From: Cololabis saira
Taxonomy: Eukaryota > Chordata > Actinopteri > Beloniformes > Belonidae
Assembly: GCF_033807715.1 (NCBI RefSeq)
Contig: NC_084601.1
Span: 465,001-529,000, forward strand
DNA length: 64,000 nucleotides
Direction of reading: 5' to 3'
Shown: piece by piece, positions 63,740 to 64,000 of the stretch
How positions within the stretch are numbered: the stretch's first letter is position 1
How the letters are laid out: every line of letters starts with the position of its first letter
The notes under the pieces: generated by a model
Database searches by the model: none
Seen by the model: only the letters and a program-made list of their open reading frames with translations
What the model was told of the DNA's origin: nothing
Made by a program: the position numbers and the translations under genes

Positions 63740-63917
63740 TTAGCCACTTGTCGCTGTTTGACCGCCGTGTTGCTCGGTCAGTGTTAAGTACATGTCGTCG
63801 CACATTGTAAACTGTTGTCGTGTAGGTTGAACACGTGTGTCTGAATTGTCCTACTCTGCGAATCCGACATCTATGGCTAAGATGAAAACTTAGCCTTAAA
63901 AATAAATATATCCCCAC

Positions 63918-64000
63918 GATAAGTCATAATTATGAGTCGAAATTATGAGATACAAAGTCGAAATTATGACATAGAAAGTCATAATTATGAGATAGACAGT
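63918..64000. repeat. ~20-bp tandem repeat (AAAGTC...AATTATGAGATA)
   Basis: Units alternate between AAGTCATAATTATGAGATAG and AAGTCGAAATTATGAGATAC types, about four copies, running off the end of the window. Confidence 0.75.

Overview
The window looks like teleost fish nuclear DNA. It has intron-containing lipocalin genes of the fish saxitoxin/tributyltin-binding type, a dense mix of fish-type LINEs (L2/Rex1/CR1-like and RTE), hAT, PIF/Harbinger, Tc1/mariner and TTAA-flanked elements, Gypsy and BEL/Pao remnants, and long dinucleotide microsatellites. There is no bacterial, viral or organellar gene organisation. Only three host loci are supported. Nearly all other long reading frames belong to transposable elements or to in-frame minisatellites. 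Family names come from recognised motifs; no database search was possible.

Host genes, all on the minus strand: (A) a partial lipocalin gene, exons 1-3 at 6689-7676, whose later exons are missing or lie beyond the left edge; (B) a complete five-exon lipocalin gene at 25155-28245 (207 codons); (C) a complete five-exon paralogue at 32487-37940 (208 codons). B and C lie in a tandem duplication that includes promoter, UTRs and an upstream L2 LINE. Both open perfectly across GT-AG introns and encode secreted, sequon-rich proteins. Gene C's intron 2 has swollen by transposon insertion.

Layout. 1-6500: LINE and Harbinger fragments, a Harbinger-like TIR element, and a mariner-type element filled with L2 and hAT fragments. 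6590-7761: gene A. 7851-10889: a TA-flanked element with long inverted arms of repeated ~165-bp units around a cysteine/histidine-rich ORF I cannot assign to a transposase superfamily. 11.6-14.2 kb: LINE RT and a hAT element with a perfect 8-bp TSD. 14.9-22 kb: a hAT element (TSD CATTTAGC) holding a Harbinger remnant, split in turn by a 5.2-kb L2-type LINE whose ORF1 carries a GDSL/SGNH esterase domain. 22-24.9 kb: LINE fragment, hAT element with nested MITE, AT-rich DNA. 24.9-38.5 kb: the lipocalin duplication, interrupted by a proline-rich LTR element. 38.5-44.2 kb: decayed L2, a LINE 5' end with an 11-unit 78-bp minisatellite, BEL/Pao gag-protease and LINE tails. 44.4-48.8 kb: a complete small LTR element (TSD GGTAC), then a hAT-like element containing a large inverted duplication. 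48.8-56.3 kb: AT-rich DNA, a broken Gypsy element and another proline-rich LTR copy. 56.3-64 kb: mostly gene-free, with two RTE LINE remnants, microsatellites, a Harbinger-type fold-back MITE and tandem repeats.

The main candidates for something undescribed are the 7851-10889 element with its modular arms and zinc-finger-like ORF, and the recurring in-frame, proline-rich minisatellites inside retroelement ORFs (29.9-30.7, 40.9-41.8 and 45.0-45.6 kb).
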